A DNA stretch of 64,000 nt, from contig NZ_BBOM01000005.1 of assembly GCF_000974485.1 (NCBI RefSeq), forward strand, positions 728,289 to 792,288. The letters run 5' to 3'. Source of the DNA: Streptomyces sp. NBRC 109706 (lineage in GTDB: Bacteria > Actinomycetota > Actinomycetes > Streptomycetales > Streptomycetaceae). Below the pieces are notes generated by a model, which saw only the letters and a program-made list of their open reading frames with translations, made no database searches and was not told where the DNA came from. A program made the position numbers and the translations under genes. Shown here piece by piece: positions 16,910-25,014 of this stretch; position 1 is the first letter of the stretch, and each line of letters starts with the position of its first letter.

Positions 16910-17626
16910 TCAGACGAGGGCGTCCTCGGTCAGCAGGTTGCGGGTGCGGTTGGGGTCGACCGGCACACCCGGGCCCATGGTGGTGGAGATGACGGCCTTC
17001 TTCAGGTAACGCCCCTTCGCCGCCGAAGGCTTGAGCCGCAGGATCTCCTCCAGCGCGGCGGCGTAGTTCTCCACCAGCTGCGTCTCGGCGAACGACACCT
17101 TGCCGATGATGAAGTGGAGGTTCGCGTGCTTGTCCACGCGGAACTCGATCTTGCCGCCCTTGATCTCGGTGACGGCCTTGGCGACATCGGGGGTGACGGT
17201 GCCGGTCTTCGGGTTGGGCATCAGACCACGCGGGCCGAGCACCCGGCCGAGGCGGCCGACCTTGCCCATCAGGTCGGGGGTGGCCACCACGGCGTCGAAG
17301 TCCAGACGGCCGCCGGCGACCTCGGTGATCAGTTCGTCCGAGCCGACGATGTCGGCTCCAGCGGCCTCCGCGGCCGCCGCACGGTCACCCGTGGCAAAGA
17401 CCAGGACCCGGGCGGTCTTGCCGGTGCCGTGCGGGAGGTTCACGGTGCCTCGGACCATCTGGTCCGCCTTGCGGGGGTCGACGCCCAACCGCATGGCGAC
17501 CTCGACGGTCGAGTCGAACTTGGTGCCGGAGGTGTCCTTGGCGAGACGGACGGCCTCAAGCGGGCTGTAGACGCGCGTCTTGTCGATCTTGGCGTCCGCG
17601 CCGCGAAGAGTCTTGCTGCGCTTCAC
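16910..17626 (-). CDS. rplA: 50S ribosomal protein L1
   Basis: L1-stalk protein of the large subunit, 238 residues, start M-K-R-S-K-T-L-R. It contains the conserved [11 protein letters not shown] and [13 protein letters not shown] segments. Follows rplK by about 95 bases in the rplKA transcript and is closed by a 19-bp hairpin. Confidence 0.98.
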   Translation of the reverse strand: MKRSKTLRGADAKIDKTRVYSPLEAVRLAKDTSGTKFDSTVEVAMRLGVDPRKADQMVRGTVNLPHGTGKTARVLVFATGDRAAAAEAAGADIVGSDELITEVAGGRLDFDAVVATPDLMGKVGRLGRVLGPRGLMPNPKTGTVTPDVAKAVTEIKGGKIEFRVDKHANLHFIIGKVSFAETQLVENYAAALEEILRLKPSAAKGRYLKKAVISTTMGPGVPVDPNRTRNLLTEDALV

Positions 17627-17720
17627 TGCTGCTCCTGGGTTGGTTCGGTGGAGTGGTGGTCCGGGCCAGCGCGTGGCCCTGCCACGAGGTCGAGAGGCTG
17701 CCGAAAGGCCGGCGGCGTCC

Positions 17721-18155
17721 TCAGCCCTCGACGGTGACGCCCATGGAACGGGCGGTGCCGGCGATGATCTTCTCGGCGGCGTCCAGGTCGTTGGCGTTGA
17801 GGTCGGGCATCTTGGTGGTCGCGATCTCCCGCACCTGGTCGCGCGTGATCTTGGCGACCTTGGTGGTGTGGGGCGTGCCCGAGCCCTTGTCGACGCCGGC
17901 GGCCTTGAGGATCATCTTGGCGGCAGGCGGAGTCTTGGTGATGAAGGTGAAGGAGCGGTCCTCGTAGACCGTGATCTCCACCGGGATCACCCAGCCACGC
18001 TGCGACTCGGTGGCCGCGTTGTAGGCCTTGCAGAACTCCATGATGTTGACACCGTGCTGACCCAGCGCCGGACCGACGGGCGGGGCCGGGTTGGCCGCGC
18101 CTGCCTGGATCTGGAGCTTGATCAGCCCGGTGACCTTCTTCTTCTTGGGAGGCAT
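17721..18155 (-). CDS. rplK: 50S ribosomal protein L11
   Basis: Binds the GTPase centre of 23S rRNA; 144 residues. The thiostrepton-relevant prolines ([13 protein letters not shown]) are wild type. In relatives the gene follows nusG directly. Here an 11.6 kb element has separated them, so rplK depends on promoter sequences kept in the 220 bases upstream. Confidence 0.98.
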   Translation of the reverse strand: MPPKKKKVTGLIKLQIQAGAANPAPPVGPALGQHGVNIMEFCKAYNAATESQRGWVIPVEITVYEDRSFTFITKTPPAAKMILKAAGVDKGSGTPHTTKVAKITRDQVREIATTKMPDLNANDLDAAEKIIAGTARSMGVTVEG

Positions 18156-18239
18156 GTGCTCTCTCCGGGTCCTAGACGAGAGGTAACGAGGCTCCCGCCG
18201 GGCCGGTACAAGACGACCTGGCGGAAGGCATACCGCACC

Positions 18240-18268
18240 ACGGTAGCGGGTAACCTGACGGGCCCCAA
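18240..18268 (-). promoter_or_regulatory. Candidate rplKA promoter
   Basis: Minus-strand TTGGGG (complement of 18263-18268), exactly 17 bases, then TACCGT (complement of 18240-18245). It lies in the segment 18156-18375 that I interpret as the original nusG-rplK spacer, on the rplK side of the insertion, so it would keep rplKA expressed after the split. Confidence 0.5.
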
Positions 18269-18375
18269 ATGCGGGCCGTGATCACCTCGGTGACCGGGGG
18301 CGCGGGGCAGGCGAGGGAAAGCCCTGACCGGCCACCGCGCGTGGCCGTCCAGGACTTCCCAGGTCGTACGGGGTC

Positions 18376-18386
18376 AGTTCTTCTGG
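18376..18386 (+). other. Attachment site, rplK side (attL)
   Basis: AGTTCTTCTGG, identical to 29969-29979. On the minus strand it reads CCAGAAGAACT followed by GA, i.e. the last codons of nusG (Gln-Lys-Asn) plus a TGA stop. Bases below 18376 are then the original chromosome downstream of nusG; bases above belong to the element. Confidence 0.7.
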
Positions 18387-18599
18387 GACTGTCGTGGCTC
18401 TCAGGCGACCAGGGTAACCCCCTTGGCGGGACTGGCTTCCGCATGGTTCACCCGGTCGTTGTTGGTCGTTGCCGGTCGTCCCGGGCCGTCGTTTCACGGC
18501 CCACGCACGGCCCGGCGGGCCGGTTCGTCGGACGTGGTGGGGCAACGGCCGGACGGGGCGGTGCGCGTGCCCGATGTGGCCACTGAGGGTGGGGGTGGA

Positions 18600-18830
18600 A
18601 GCTCGGTTCGGCTTCGGTGCTTCCGGGCTGTCATAGAGCGGTCTGGCACCTCTGACACCGCCCCTGACCTGCGCTGACATCGTTCTGACACCCGCTGACA
18701 GCAGATCGGGGTGTCAGAACGGTGTCAGAGGTTCTGACACCGCCCGCCACCTATACAAACGCGGTCCCGGGCGCGAGGCTGACAGCGTTCTGACACCTCG
18801 GTTCTGACACCCCTTGGACGGCTTCCCCAG
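18600..18830. repeat. Iterons of the GTTCTGACACC type
   Basis: At least six copies of TTCTGACACC or its complement: 18681-18692, 18711-18720 (inverted), 18721-18741 (a palindrome: 9-bp arms 18721-18729/18733-18741, 10 bp when bases 18720/18742 are included), 18786-18797 and 18800-18811. No open frame with coding character runs through 18387-18890. Iteron clusters of this kind usually bind a replication or partition protein; that function is inferred. Confidence 0.75.
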
Positions 18831-18899
18831 GGAGCGACACCGGGCGTCCCGGTCGCTACCCTTCGTGACTCCCGACGCTTCCTCTGGCCCCGGCTTGTA

Positions 18900-19205
18900 C
18901 TGTCGTGTTGCCTGTTGTCTACCTGTCGCCTGTCGCCTGTCGTGTCGCCTGTAGCCCCCCAGGTCAGAGGGGGGTTTGCGGCCCCAGACAACAGGCTGAC
19001 CCCCTTCACGCGACAAGCGACACGACAGGCGACAGTGCCGACCACGCGGGCCCGCACGGCCTGTAACCCGACCTGTAACTCCGCCTGTCACCTGTCACCT
19101 GTCTGTCACCTGTAACCCCCAGGTCAGAGCGGGGTTCAGCCCGCCGTGACAGGCCCCTCCCGGGGGAGGGTGACAGGTGACAGGCGGGGTAACAAGTGAC
19201 AGGCC
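18900..19205. repeat. CCTGTCGCCTGT / CCTGTCACCTGT repeat clusters
   Basis: Two related blocks. At 18915-18975 tandem CCTGTCGCCTGTC copies run into CCAGGTCAGAGGGGGGTT. At 19070-19137 tandem CACCTGTCACCTGTCTGTC copies run into CCCAGGTCAGAGCGGGGTT. Inverted copies (GCGACACGACAGGCGACAG near 19015-19035; GGTGACAGGTGACAGGC near 19168-19185) flank them. The arrangement is too regular for chance and is non-coding. At 19274-19294 two copies of the self-complementary ACGCGCGCGT follow. Confidence 0.75.
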
Positions 19206-19440
19206 AGCGAGCTGGACAAGGTTCTCCGCGCTTCGACACCGGAACTACTTGACGTGATGAGGGGTGATGCCTTACGCGCGCGTGACGCGCGCGTCTGGGC
19301 CCCGGGATGAGCCCGGAAGGGCCGGTGATGATGAGCGCGGAGTGTCACAGCGCCCCGCTGGGCGACCGCTCAGTGAAGGGTCGCCACCGGCAGCCGATCG
19401 GACAGCCGTCGTCGCAGCGTGTTACTGGGTAGTGGGGGGC

Positions 19441-19545
19441 CTACTGGGTAGTGGGTAGTGGGGGGTCCCAGCTCAGGGCCGTTCAACGCTCCCCTGGGCC
19501 CCGTCCGGCTACTGGGGTGCGCCCCCACTACCCACTACCCAGTAG
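19441..19545. repeat. Inverted repeat of the TAGTGG array
   Basis: Perfect 24-bp arms 19441-19464 and 19522-19545, built from TACTGGGTAGTGGG units. Related TAGTGG units occur at 19881-19920 and 22577-22670. The rest of 19550-19880 shows no gene that I can support. Confidence 0.8.
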
Positions 19546-19916
19546 CGGTGCGTGGCGGCTCGCTGAGCGGCCGAACCTCGGGGGCGAGTACCCGAAGGCG
19601 AGCGGCGAGCGGTCGAAGCCGCGGGCGCGGTCCTCGAACCTAGCGGCTGTGCGGCCGATACAACCGGCCGAGTTCCCGAAGCGCGGAGCCGAGTAGCCGA
19701 TGGGACACCCGGAGCGCCCGATACGGCTTGCCGCGCGCCTGCCGTGCGGACCCTCCGGTTCTACCGCGCGGCCACCTGTACCCGCTGATGTACTCGCCTT
19801 CCTTGCCGCTTCGGGTACGCGTACCTGCCGTACTCGAAGGCTCGTACCCGCCAGGGGGAGGACACCGGGCTGTAACGCTGAGCTACTGGCTAGTGGTTAG
19901 TGGCTACTGACTAGTG

Positions 19917-19922
19917 GCTAGT
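19917..19922. repeat. Target-site duplication GCTAGT, left
   Basis: GCTAGT immediately outside the left transposon end, identical to 22572-22577. It matches the NCTAGN target preference known for IS481. Confidence 0.8.
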
Positions 19923-19986
19923 TGTTGCGGGGCAGGTGGTTGTTGACGGTGAAGCGTTGAATCTCGCCCGCTTCCGAGTGACGAGG

Positions 19987-20337
19987 TCACGCAGTCTGTC
20001 GCGGCGGCTTGACTCCGACGTTCGTTGCTCCGTGCCCTGAGGTGGCAAGCAAGCTCTCCAGGAGGCCTGGGAACCGCTCTTCGAGTTCGTCGGCCCGGAG
20101 ATGTACGTAGCAACGGGTGCCTTCCTCACGAGTCCGTGTGACCCCCGAGGACCGCAGCACCTTCAGGTGATGGCTGAGCGTGGAGTTCGCGACGGGCGCA
20201 TCCAACTCGCCCCACTGTCGCTCGACCCCGTCGGACAGTAGTCGCACCAGACCCAGCCGCAGGGGGTCGGACAGGGCGGCAAGGACGGTGGTCAGCGCCA
20301 CCTCGTTCAGATCAGGGTGATGTGCATCTTTCGCCAC
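19987..20337 (-). CDS. ArsR-family repressor of the efflux gene
   Basis: 116 residues from the GTG at 20337. Winged helix-turn-helix with L-S-D-P-L-R-L-G-L-V-R-L-L and the recognition helix A-N-S-T-L-S-H-H-L-K-V-L-R-S-S-G-V, then the wing R-E-E-G-T-R-C-Y. No metal-binding cysteine cluster of the ArsR/CadC kind is seen, so the inducer is probably organic. It is divergent from the exporter across a large palindrome, its likely operator. Earlier in-frame ATG codons would place the start inside that palindrome. Confidence 0.85.
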   Translation of the reverse strand: MAKDAHHPDLNEVALTTVLAALSDPLRLGLVRLLSDGVERQWGELDAPVANSTLSHHLKVLRSSGVTRTREEGTRCYVHLRADELEERFPGLLESLLATSGHGATNVGVKPPRQTA

Positions 20338-20357
20338 ACGTCCAGTATCGCACCTGA

Positions 20358-20398
20358 CCCACCTTATTCGATGTTCGGCGAACATCGAATAAGGTGGG
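20358..20398. promoter_or_regulatory. Operator palindrome between arsR-type gene and exporter
   Basis: Perfect 20-bp arms (20358-20377 and 20379-20398) around a single G. The core is ATTCGATGTTCG/CGAACATCGAAT. The right arm also contains the exporter's ribosome-binding sequence AAGGTGG, so the bound repressor, or a hairpin in RNA, could also mask translation. Confidence 0.85.
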
Positions 20399-20402
20399 CG
20401 CC

Positions 20403-21575
20403 ATGACACAACACCGACTCCCCGGCTGGCTGATCGGCCTCTTCGTCGCCACCCTCGCGTTGGGCACCGACGAGTTCGTGATCGCGGGCCTCCTGCCCGA
20501 ACTGGCCGCCGACCTACAGATCACCACGGGCACAGCTGGTCAACTGATCACCGTGTTCGCCCTCACGTTCGCGCTCGGTGCGCCGGTGATGGCGGTCGTC
20601 TTGGACCCGTATCCACGACGGCGGGTCATCCTGACCGCCTTGGCGGTATTCATGCTCGCCAACCTCGGCGCCGCCATCGCGCCCACATTCAGCAGCTTGA
20701 TCGCGCTCAGGGCAGTGGCCGGTCTTGCCGCTGCGGTGGTGTCGTCCACGGCGTTCGCGGTCGCGGCGCAGGGTGCTCCGTCCGATCGGCAGGGTCGCTA
20801 TCTCTCAGTCGTCACCGCGGGGCTGACCGTGGCGCTGTTCACCGGAGTGCCGGTCGGGGCATGGATTGGCGGGTTGTTCGGGTGGCGGTCGACGTTCGTG
20901 CTGATCGCGGTCGTCGCTCTCGCCGCCATGATCGTTCTCGCAGCGGGGCTGCCCCAGCTCGAGGGAGCCCCGGCCGCGGGTCTGGTCGAGCGACTCAGCC
21001 CTCTACGCAACGTGCGCGTGCTGCGGCTCGTCCTTGCCGTGACCCTCTGTGGGGCGGGCGGTCTGATGTTCTACAGCTACCTCTCCGCACTCCTGGAGCG
21101 CAGCCAGGGCAACACGCAGGCACTGCCCTGGGTGCTTCTGCTGGTGGGCATCATCGGCGTCCCCTCAGCATTCCTGGGTGGCCGGCTTGCGGACCAGTAC
21201 GGCGGGCGACGCAGCCGCCTCATCGTCGTCGGCGGACACGCCTTTGCCCTCGTTCTCGTGGGCAGTCTGATCGCATTGAGCGCGCCCTTCCCGCTGCTGC
21301 TGCTCGGCATCGCCGCCTGGTCGGTCTTCGCCTGGGCACTCAACCCACCCCTACAGGCCAGCACCATCGAAGCCGCACCCGAAGCGCCCATGACAGCCAT
21401 CTCGCTCAACATCTCCGGCCTCTACCTCGGCACCGCGGCCGCAGCCGGTGTCGGCGGAATCATCGTCGACGGACCCGGGGCACTCTGGGTCCCGTTCGCC
21501 GCGGCTCTCGCGCTGACGCTCGCGTGGATCAGCGCCTCATTCCGGACACCACAACCAGCCGCGGTCACAGCATGA
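20403..21575 (+). CDS. MFS exporter, DHA1 / Cml-type
   Basis: 390 residues with about 12 membrane helices. The start G-T-D-E-F-V-I-A-G-L-L-P-E-L and the loop R-A-V-A-G-L-A-A-A-V-V are those of the chloramphenicol/arabinose-type DHA1 exporters (Cmx, Cml, AraJ-like). Likely a drug or metabolite efflux pump in the membrane; the actual substrate cannot be read. Its TGA overlaps the transposase ATG (ATGA), so the passenger and transposase are translationally coupled. Confidence 0.85.
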   Translation: MTQHRLPGWLIGLFVATLALGTDEFVIAGLLPELAADLQITTGTAGQLITVFALTFALGAPVMAVVLDPYPRRRVILTALAVFMLANLGAAIAPTFSSLIALRAVAGLAAAVVSSTAFAVAAQGAPSDRQGRYLSVVTAGLTVALFTGVPVGAWIGGLFGWRSTFVLIAVVALAAMIVLAAGLPQLEGAPAAGLVERLSPLRNVRVLRLVLAVTLCGAGGLMFYSYLSALLERSQGNTQALPWVLLLVGIIGVPSAFLGGRLADQYGGRRSRLIVVGGHAFALVLVGSLIALSAPFPLLLLGIAAWSVFAWALNPPLQASTIEAAPEAPMTAISLNISGLYLGTAAAAGVGGIIVDGPGALWVPFAAALALTLAWISASFRTPQPAAVTA

Positions 21576-22576
21576 CCCATCGCAACGCACCCCTGTCGAT
21601 CGAGGGACGCCGACGGCTTGTCGAACGCTGCAAGACCCGCCCCATCGCCCACGTCGCATCAGAGATGGGAATCTCACGCGCCTGCGCATCGAAGTGGGTC
21701 AACCGATGGCGGCGTCACGGCGATGCTGGACTTCACGACCGCCCGTCGACTCCACATCGGAGCCCGCACGCCACGCCTGCATGGGTCATCGGGCACATCG
21801 AGACGTGGCGGCGAGAACACAAATGGTCGGCCCAGCGCATCACCGACGAGCTCGGTCACCTGGGCCACCGGATCAACCGGCGCACCGTGACTCGACACCT
21901 GACCAGACTCGGCCTCGGCCGACGCCGGTTCATCGACCCTGCCGGCGGCAGCAACCGCAAGCCGGGAAAGATCACCGCCCGCTGGCCCGGGCACATGATG
22001 CACCTGGACGTGAAGAAGGTCGGCAGGATCCCCGACGGCGGCGGATGGCGCGTCCATGGTCGTGACAGTGACCAGGCCAAGGCCGCCGACCGCGCCAAAT
22101 CAGCGGGGGCACGGCGTGGGTACACCTACCTGCACTCCGCGATCGACGGATTCTCACGGCTCTCCTACACCGAGCCACTACTCGATGAGAAGGGAGCCAC
22201 CGCGGCAGCGTTCCTTGCCCGTGCCAAGGTCTGGTTCGCCGCCCACGGCATCACCCACATCCACCGAGTCGTCACCGACAACGGCGCGTGCTACCGCTCC
22301 GGAGACTTCGCCCGCATCGTCGGCAACCAATCCCGGCACCAGAAGACCAAGCCCTACACGCCTCGTCACAACGGCAAGGTGGAGCGCTACCAGCGAATCC
22401 TGGCCGAAGAACTGCTCTACGCCCGCGACTTCACCAGCGAGGACGCGCGTTCAGCAGCGATCGCGGTCTGGAACATCCACTACAACTACCACCGACCACA
22501 CTCAGGCGCAGGCGGTCAGCCTCCGGCATCCCGACTGCGGGAAGGCGTCACGAACGTCCAGCCCTCATACAGCTAG
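21572..22576 (+). CDS. IS481-family DDE transposase
   Basis: 334 residues. N-terminal helix-turn-helix pair (E-M-G-I-S-R-A-C-A-S-K-W-V-N-R-W and I-N-R-R-T-V-T-R-H-L), then an rve/RNase-H core with catalytic D146 (H-M-M-H-L-D), D236 (V-V-T-D-N-G) and E271 (N-G-K-V-E-R), and the terminal Y-N-Y-H-R-P-H. Intact. The last codon AGC uses one transposon base plus two target bases, and the TAG stop lies wholly inside the duplicated target GCTAGT. The gene is therefore closed only by inserting at CTAG. Confidence 0.92.
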   Translation: MTHRNAPLSIEGRRRLVERCKTRPIAHVASEMGISRACASKWVNRWRRHGDAGLHDRPSTPHRSPHATPAWVIGHIETWRREHKWSAQRITDELGHLGHRINRRTVTRHLTRLGLGRRRFIDPAGGSNRKPGKITARWPGHMMHLDVKKVGRIPDGGGWRVHGRDSDQAKAADRAKSAGARRGYTYLHSAIDGFSRLSYTEPLLDEKGATAAAFLARAKVWFAAHGITHIHRVVTDNGACYRSGDFARIVGNQSRHQKTKPYTPRHNGKVERYQRILAEELLYARDFTSEDARSAAIAVWNIHYNYHRPHSGAGGQPPASRLREGVTNVQPSYS

Positions 22577-22577
22577 T
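22572..22577. repeat. Target-site duplication GCTAGT, right
   Basis: Second copy of the 6-bp target, containing the transposase stop codon (22574-22576). Confidence 0.8.
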
Positions 22578-22630
22578 GGTTAGTGGTGGATTGCCTGCTG
22601 GGAGTACCCTCCCCCGGGCTGAGGGCATGA

Positions 22631-22667
22631 GTTAGTGGTTAGTGGTGGCCCACCACTAACCACTAAC
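22631..22667. repeat. TAGTGG inverted repeat
   Basis: Perfect 18-bp arms 22631-22648 and 22650-22667 (GTTAGTGGTTAGTGGTGG and complement) with one base between. It is the right-hand continuation of the array split by the transposon. Confidence 0.85.
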
Positions 22668-22717
22668 CAGTAGCAGCGAGTGACCGTCGCGTCGAACGTG
22701 GCCCTCACAGAGGAGCA

Positions 22718-23460
22718 TCAGGTGCGGCCTTCGGCCGCGCGTTCCTCGGGCGCCTCAGGGGCAGTTCGGGGTGAGGGCTGGCCGGCGGGTGCGGTCGATC
22801 GCGGAGTTCGGGATGCTCTTCAGGCGGGGCGGGCTGGGTGTGTGAGTGCGGCTGGTCGCCCACCTCGGGACGGCCTTCCAAGGGGGGCGGGGTGGCCTCT
22901 TCCCACCGACCCGACCAGACGGGAGGCAGGGAGAACTCCCTGACCCACATCCCTTGGGTTGACCTGCGGGAACACCCTCTTAGGGAGCCAGGGAGGCAGG
23001 CGCCACACTCCCTGAACCCCCAGAATTCGGCACCCGGGCGACGGGTACCGCCTCCCTCCTCCCCTAAGAGACTGCTGGCCCCGCCACGCACAGCCGCTAT
23101 GCCTAGCAGCAAGGGGTGCTATGTCTAGCACCCCCGCTAGCACCCGATCCGCTGCCTGACCAGCGGCCTAGCACCTAGCACCCCTCCACCGGTGCCCCGC
23201 CAACCCCGTCTGAGAGGGGCATGCGTCCCCTTGCGTGCTGCTACCCGCTGAACACCTGGCCGCCGTGGTGGGGTCGGTGGGAAGAGGCCACCCCGCCCCC
23301 CTTGGAAGGCCGTCCCGAGGTGGGCGACCAGCCGCACACACCGCCCCGCCCCGCCTGAAGAGCATCCTGAACCCCGCGATCGACCGCACCCGCCAGCCAG
23401 CCCACACCCCGAACTGCCCCTGAGGCGCCCGAGGAACGCGCGGCCGAAGGCCGCACCTGA
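22718..23460. repeat. Large inverted repeat with about 350-base loop
   Basis: Arms 22718-22917 and 23266-23460 are near-identical when one is complemented (a handful of substitutions and small indels). Both start TCAGGTGCGGCCTTCGGCC and end near CCACCGACCC. The loop holds a cluster of CTAGCACC units (23116-23183). No convincing gene lies in 22668-23460. Plausible roles are a replication origin/single-strand initiation site or a transfer site; none is proven. Confidence 0.85.
23115..23183. repeat. CTAGCACC cluster related to a site upstream of the integrase
   Basis: Repeats of TAGCACC in both phases, including CCCCCGCTAGCACCC followed by GCTGCCTGACCAGCG. A matching arrangement (CCCCCGCTAGCTCCC followed by GCCGCCTGACCAGCG) lies at 28505-28542, just upstream of the integrase gene. 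Confidence 0.65.
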
Positions 23461-24021
23461 CTATCTCTGAGCCGAGCGTGTCAGGTCTTCCAAGCCAAGG
23501 CTTGTGTGTGGGCGGCAGGGGCGTTGGGCGAGCCAGCCGGAGACTCTTGGGCCCCCGTTGACCGCGCTGCCTTCAGTGACGGTGCGGACGTGCTGAAAGC
23601 CCTGCTCAAGGTAGTAGGCGTGCAGTTTCGTGTTCGTCGTCCAGGCGTCCAAGCGCAGCCACCGCGCGCCTGTTCTGGCCGCTCGGTCGTCGGCCCAATC
23701 GAGGATGAGGGAACCGAGCTGCCGCCCGGCGCGCTCCCTCCGCACGGTGAGCTTGTGGACGTAGAGGGCCGGCTCCGCCAACTCAACGTCCGTCCAGGCA
23801 CCCGGCTCCAAGTCCTCGTCGTCCAGGGTCACCGTGGCGACTGCCTGGCCGTCCACGTCGAACAGGAAGACGTTCCCCTGCTTGATGCTGGCCAGCATCA
23901 AGTCCGGGGGGTAGGGCTTGCGCCACTGGTCTATCCCCTGCGCCGAAAGCCACTGAGAAGCCTCTCGACGGAAGTCGAGGAGCGTGCCCAGGTCATCAGG
24001 GGTGGCGTATCGAACGATCAT
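23461..24021 (-). CDS. GNAT-family N-acetyltransferase
   Basis: 186 residues. GNAT fold with the acetyl-CoA loop R-R-E-R-A-G-R-Q-L-G-S-L-I-L-D-W (about residues 94-109) and Y-Y-L-E-Q-G-F near the end. It probably acetylates a small amine or protein amino group; substrate unknown. The start overlaps the stop of the GntR gene (ATGA), so it is the second gene of a two-gene operon on the element and likely shares the GntR autoregulation. It ends at the outer edge of the large inverted repeat. Confidence 0.85.
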   Translation of the reverse strand: MIVRYATPDDLGTLLDFRREASQWLSAQGIDQWRKPYPPDLMLASIKQGNVFLFDVDGQAVATVTLDDEDLEPGAWTDVELAEPALYVHKLTVRRERAGRQLGSLILDWADDRAARTGARWLRLDAWTTNTKLHAYYLEQGFQHVRTVTEGSAVNGGPRVSGWLAQRPCRPHTSLGLEDLTRSAQR

Positions 24022-24782
24022 GGCTGTCCCCCACGTGCCGAAAGGTCCCCGACCTCAAATGTGATCCGGTTCAGGTCGCCCCTGAAGGTGGTGACCGTGC
24101 ACCGGATCGGGCGGTCACTGCCATAGCCCGTGCGCGTCCAGACCAGCACTGGCACGCCAGGACCGATCTGGAGATCCCGAGCTTCCTCCGGAGTGGGCAT
24201 ACGAGTCAGCAGTTCGTCGTAGTACCCGACCTGTTCGATCCCCCGGTCCGCGAGGTAGCGCGTCGTGCCCTCTGCGATGTCTCCGGCCTGGGCGATTCGC
24301 GTGCCTTCGGCCAGCCACATGGGGTAGTACGTCGCCTGAGTCGACCAGGGCACGCCGTCCAGGTAGCGCAGACAGAACCGCAGCACGCCGTCTTGTTCGG
24401 ATTCGACCCGAAGGCGGCTCGCCGCCTCAGGGGGCAAGGGCACCAGTTCGACGCGAAACTCCTGATGAGGCTCCCGGCCAACGCGTTTCACATCGGTGGT
24501 GTACGAGTCCCCTTCCTGCGGCAGCGTCAGGTTCTCGGAGCGCGATGCGTTGAGGACGAAGACTTCGGCCGATCTCACCTCGTACCCCCGGCCGTGGCTG
24601 GGGATCACAAGCCCTTCGGTGATCAGGACGTTCAGCCCCATACGAACGGTGTTCCGTGCGGCGTCGAACCTCTCGCACAGGGCCCGCTCCGAAGGCAGTT
24701 TGCTCCCCGGGGGTCTTGTGCCGTCTGCGATCTCGGCACGGAGCGCATCGGCGACCTGGCGATACAGCGGCTTGGGACTCAT
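24018..24782 (-). CDS. GntR/UTRA transcriptional regulator of the element
   Basis: 254 residues from the ATG at 24782, preceded by GGGGGG; the frame extends upstream but without a better start. N-terminal winged HTH (P-L-Y-R-Q-V-A-D-A-L-R-A-E-I-A-D-G through R-F-D-A-A-R-N-T-V-R-M-G-L) and a UTRA effector domain (about 90-240; R-I-A-Q-A-G-D and Y-D-E-L-L-T-R-M-P-T-P-E-E). GntR proteins of this type (KorSA in pSAM2) control integrative-element functions in Streptomyces. Divergent from the sigma-like gene, with operators between. Confidence 0.85.
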   Translation of the reverse strand: MSPKPLYRQVADALRAEIADGTRPPGSKLPSERALCERFDAARNTVRMGLNVLITEGLVIPSHGRGYEVRSAEVFVLNASRSENLTLPQEGDSYTTDVKRVGREPHQEFRVELVPLPPEAASRLRVESEQDGVLRFCLRYLDGVPWSTQATYYPMWLAEGTRIAQAGDIAEGTTRYLADRGIEQVGYYDELLTRMPTPEEARDLQIGPGVPVLVWTRTGYGSDRPIRCTVTTFRGDLNRITFEVGDLSARGGQP

Positions 24783-24807
24783 CCCCCCATCATGCCGCAC
24801 TTGCTCA

Positions 24808-24911
24808 ACTGGTTCATACATCTTGGCGTGAAGGGCTTGACCGGACCGCACGGTGACTGCTGAACTACTCCCGTGCAACTGGTTCGCACCAGTCCACTGA
24901 TTCGAACCAGT
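24808..24911. promoter_or_regulatory. GntR operator cluster
   Basis: Two 16-bp palindromes, ACTGGTTCGCACCAGT at 24878-24893 (perfect 6-bp arms) and ACTGATTCGAACCAGT at 24896-24911, sit inside a longer inverted repeat (17-bp arms 24870-24886 and 24903-24919). A half-site (ACTGGTTCATAC) is at 24808-24819. They lie between the GntR gene and the divergent sigma-like gene and probably control both directions. Confidence 0.75.
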
Positions 24912-25014
24912 TGCACGGGATGCGGTCATGCCCGTGTCCGGACAACACATAGGGCGCGGTGCCCGCCTGGCAGCTGATCACCGCGCCCCTGAGTCCCCTG
25001 GAAGGGGTAGTTCC

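Larger units (their letters stand above)
19923..22571. mobile_element. IS481-family transposon with ArsR/MFS passenger
   Basis: 2649 bp between two copies of GCTAGT. The ends both begin TGT and share an imperfect terminal repeat (left TGTTGCGGGGCAGG..GTT, right complement TGTATGAGGGCTGG..GTT, then TGACG in both). It carries arsR-type and efflux genes plus an IS481-type transposase. Removing the element and one target copy rejoins an uninterrupted TAGTGG array. Tn5564 of Corynebacterium (cmx exporter plus IS481-type transposase) is a known element of similar design. Confidence 0.8.

Noticed and set aside
18172..19110. Open frames of 60-130 codons in the iteron region
   Set aside because: They run through tandem repeats in several frames at once and lack coding periodicity or start signals.
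23100..23190. CTAGCACC repeats as a CRISPR array
   Set aside because: Units are only 7-8 bases with irregular spacing; there are no uniform spacers and no cas genes.
22680..23460. Short open frames (60-135 codons) in the large inverted repeat
   Set aside because: They mirror each other in the two arms, and none has a ribosome-binding site or recognisable fold.
24783..24950. Upstream extension of the GntR gene to 24950
   Set aside because: It would run through the operator palindromes and has no homology-like sequence; the ATG at 24782 has a clear ribosome-binding site.
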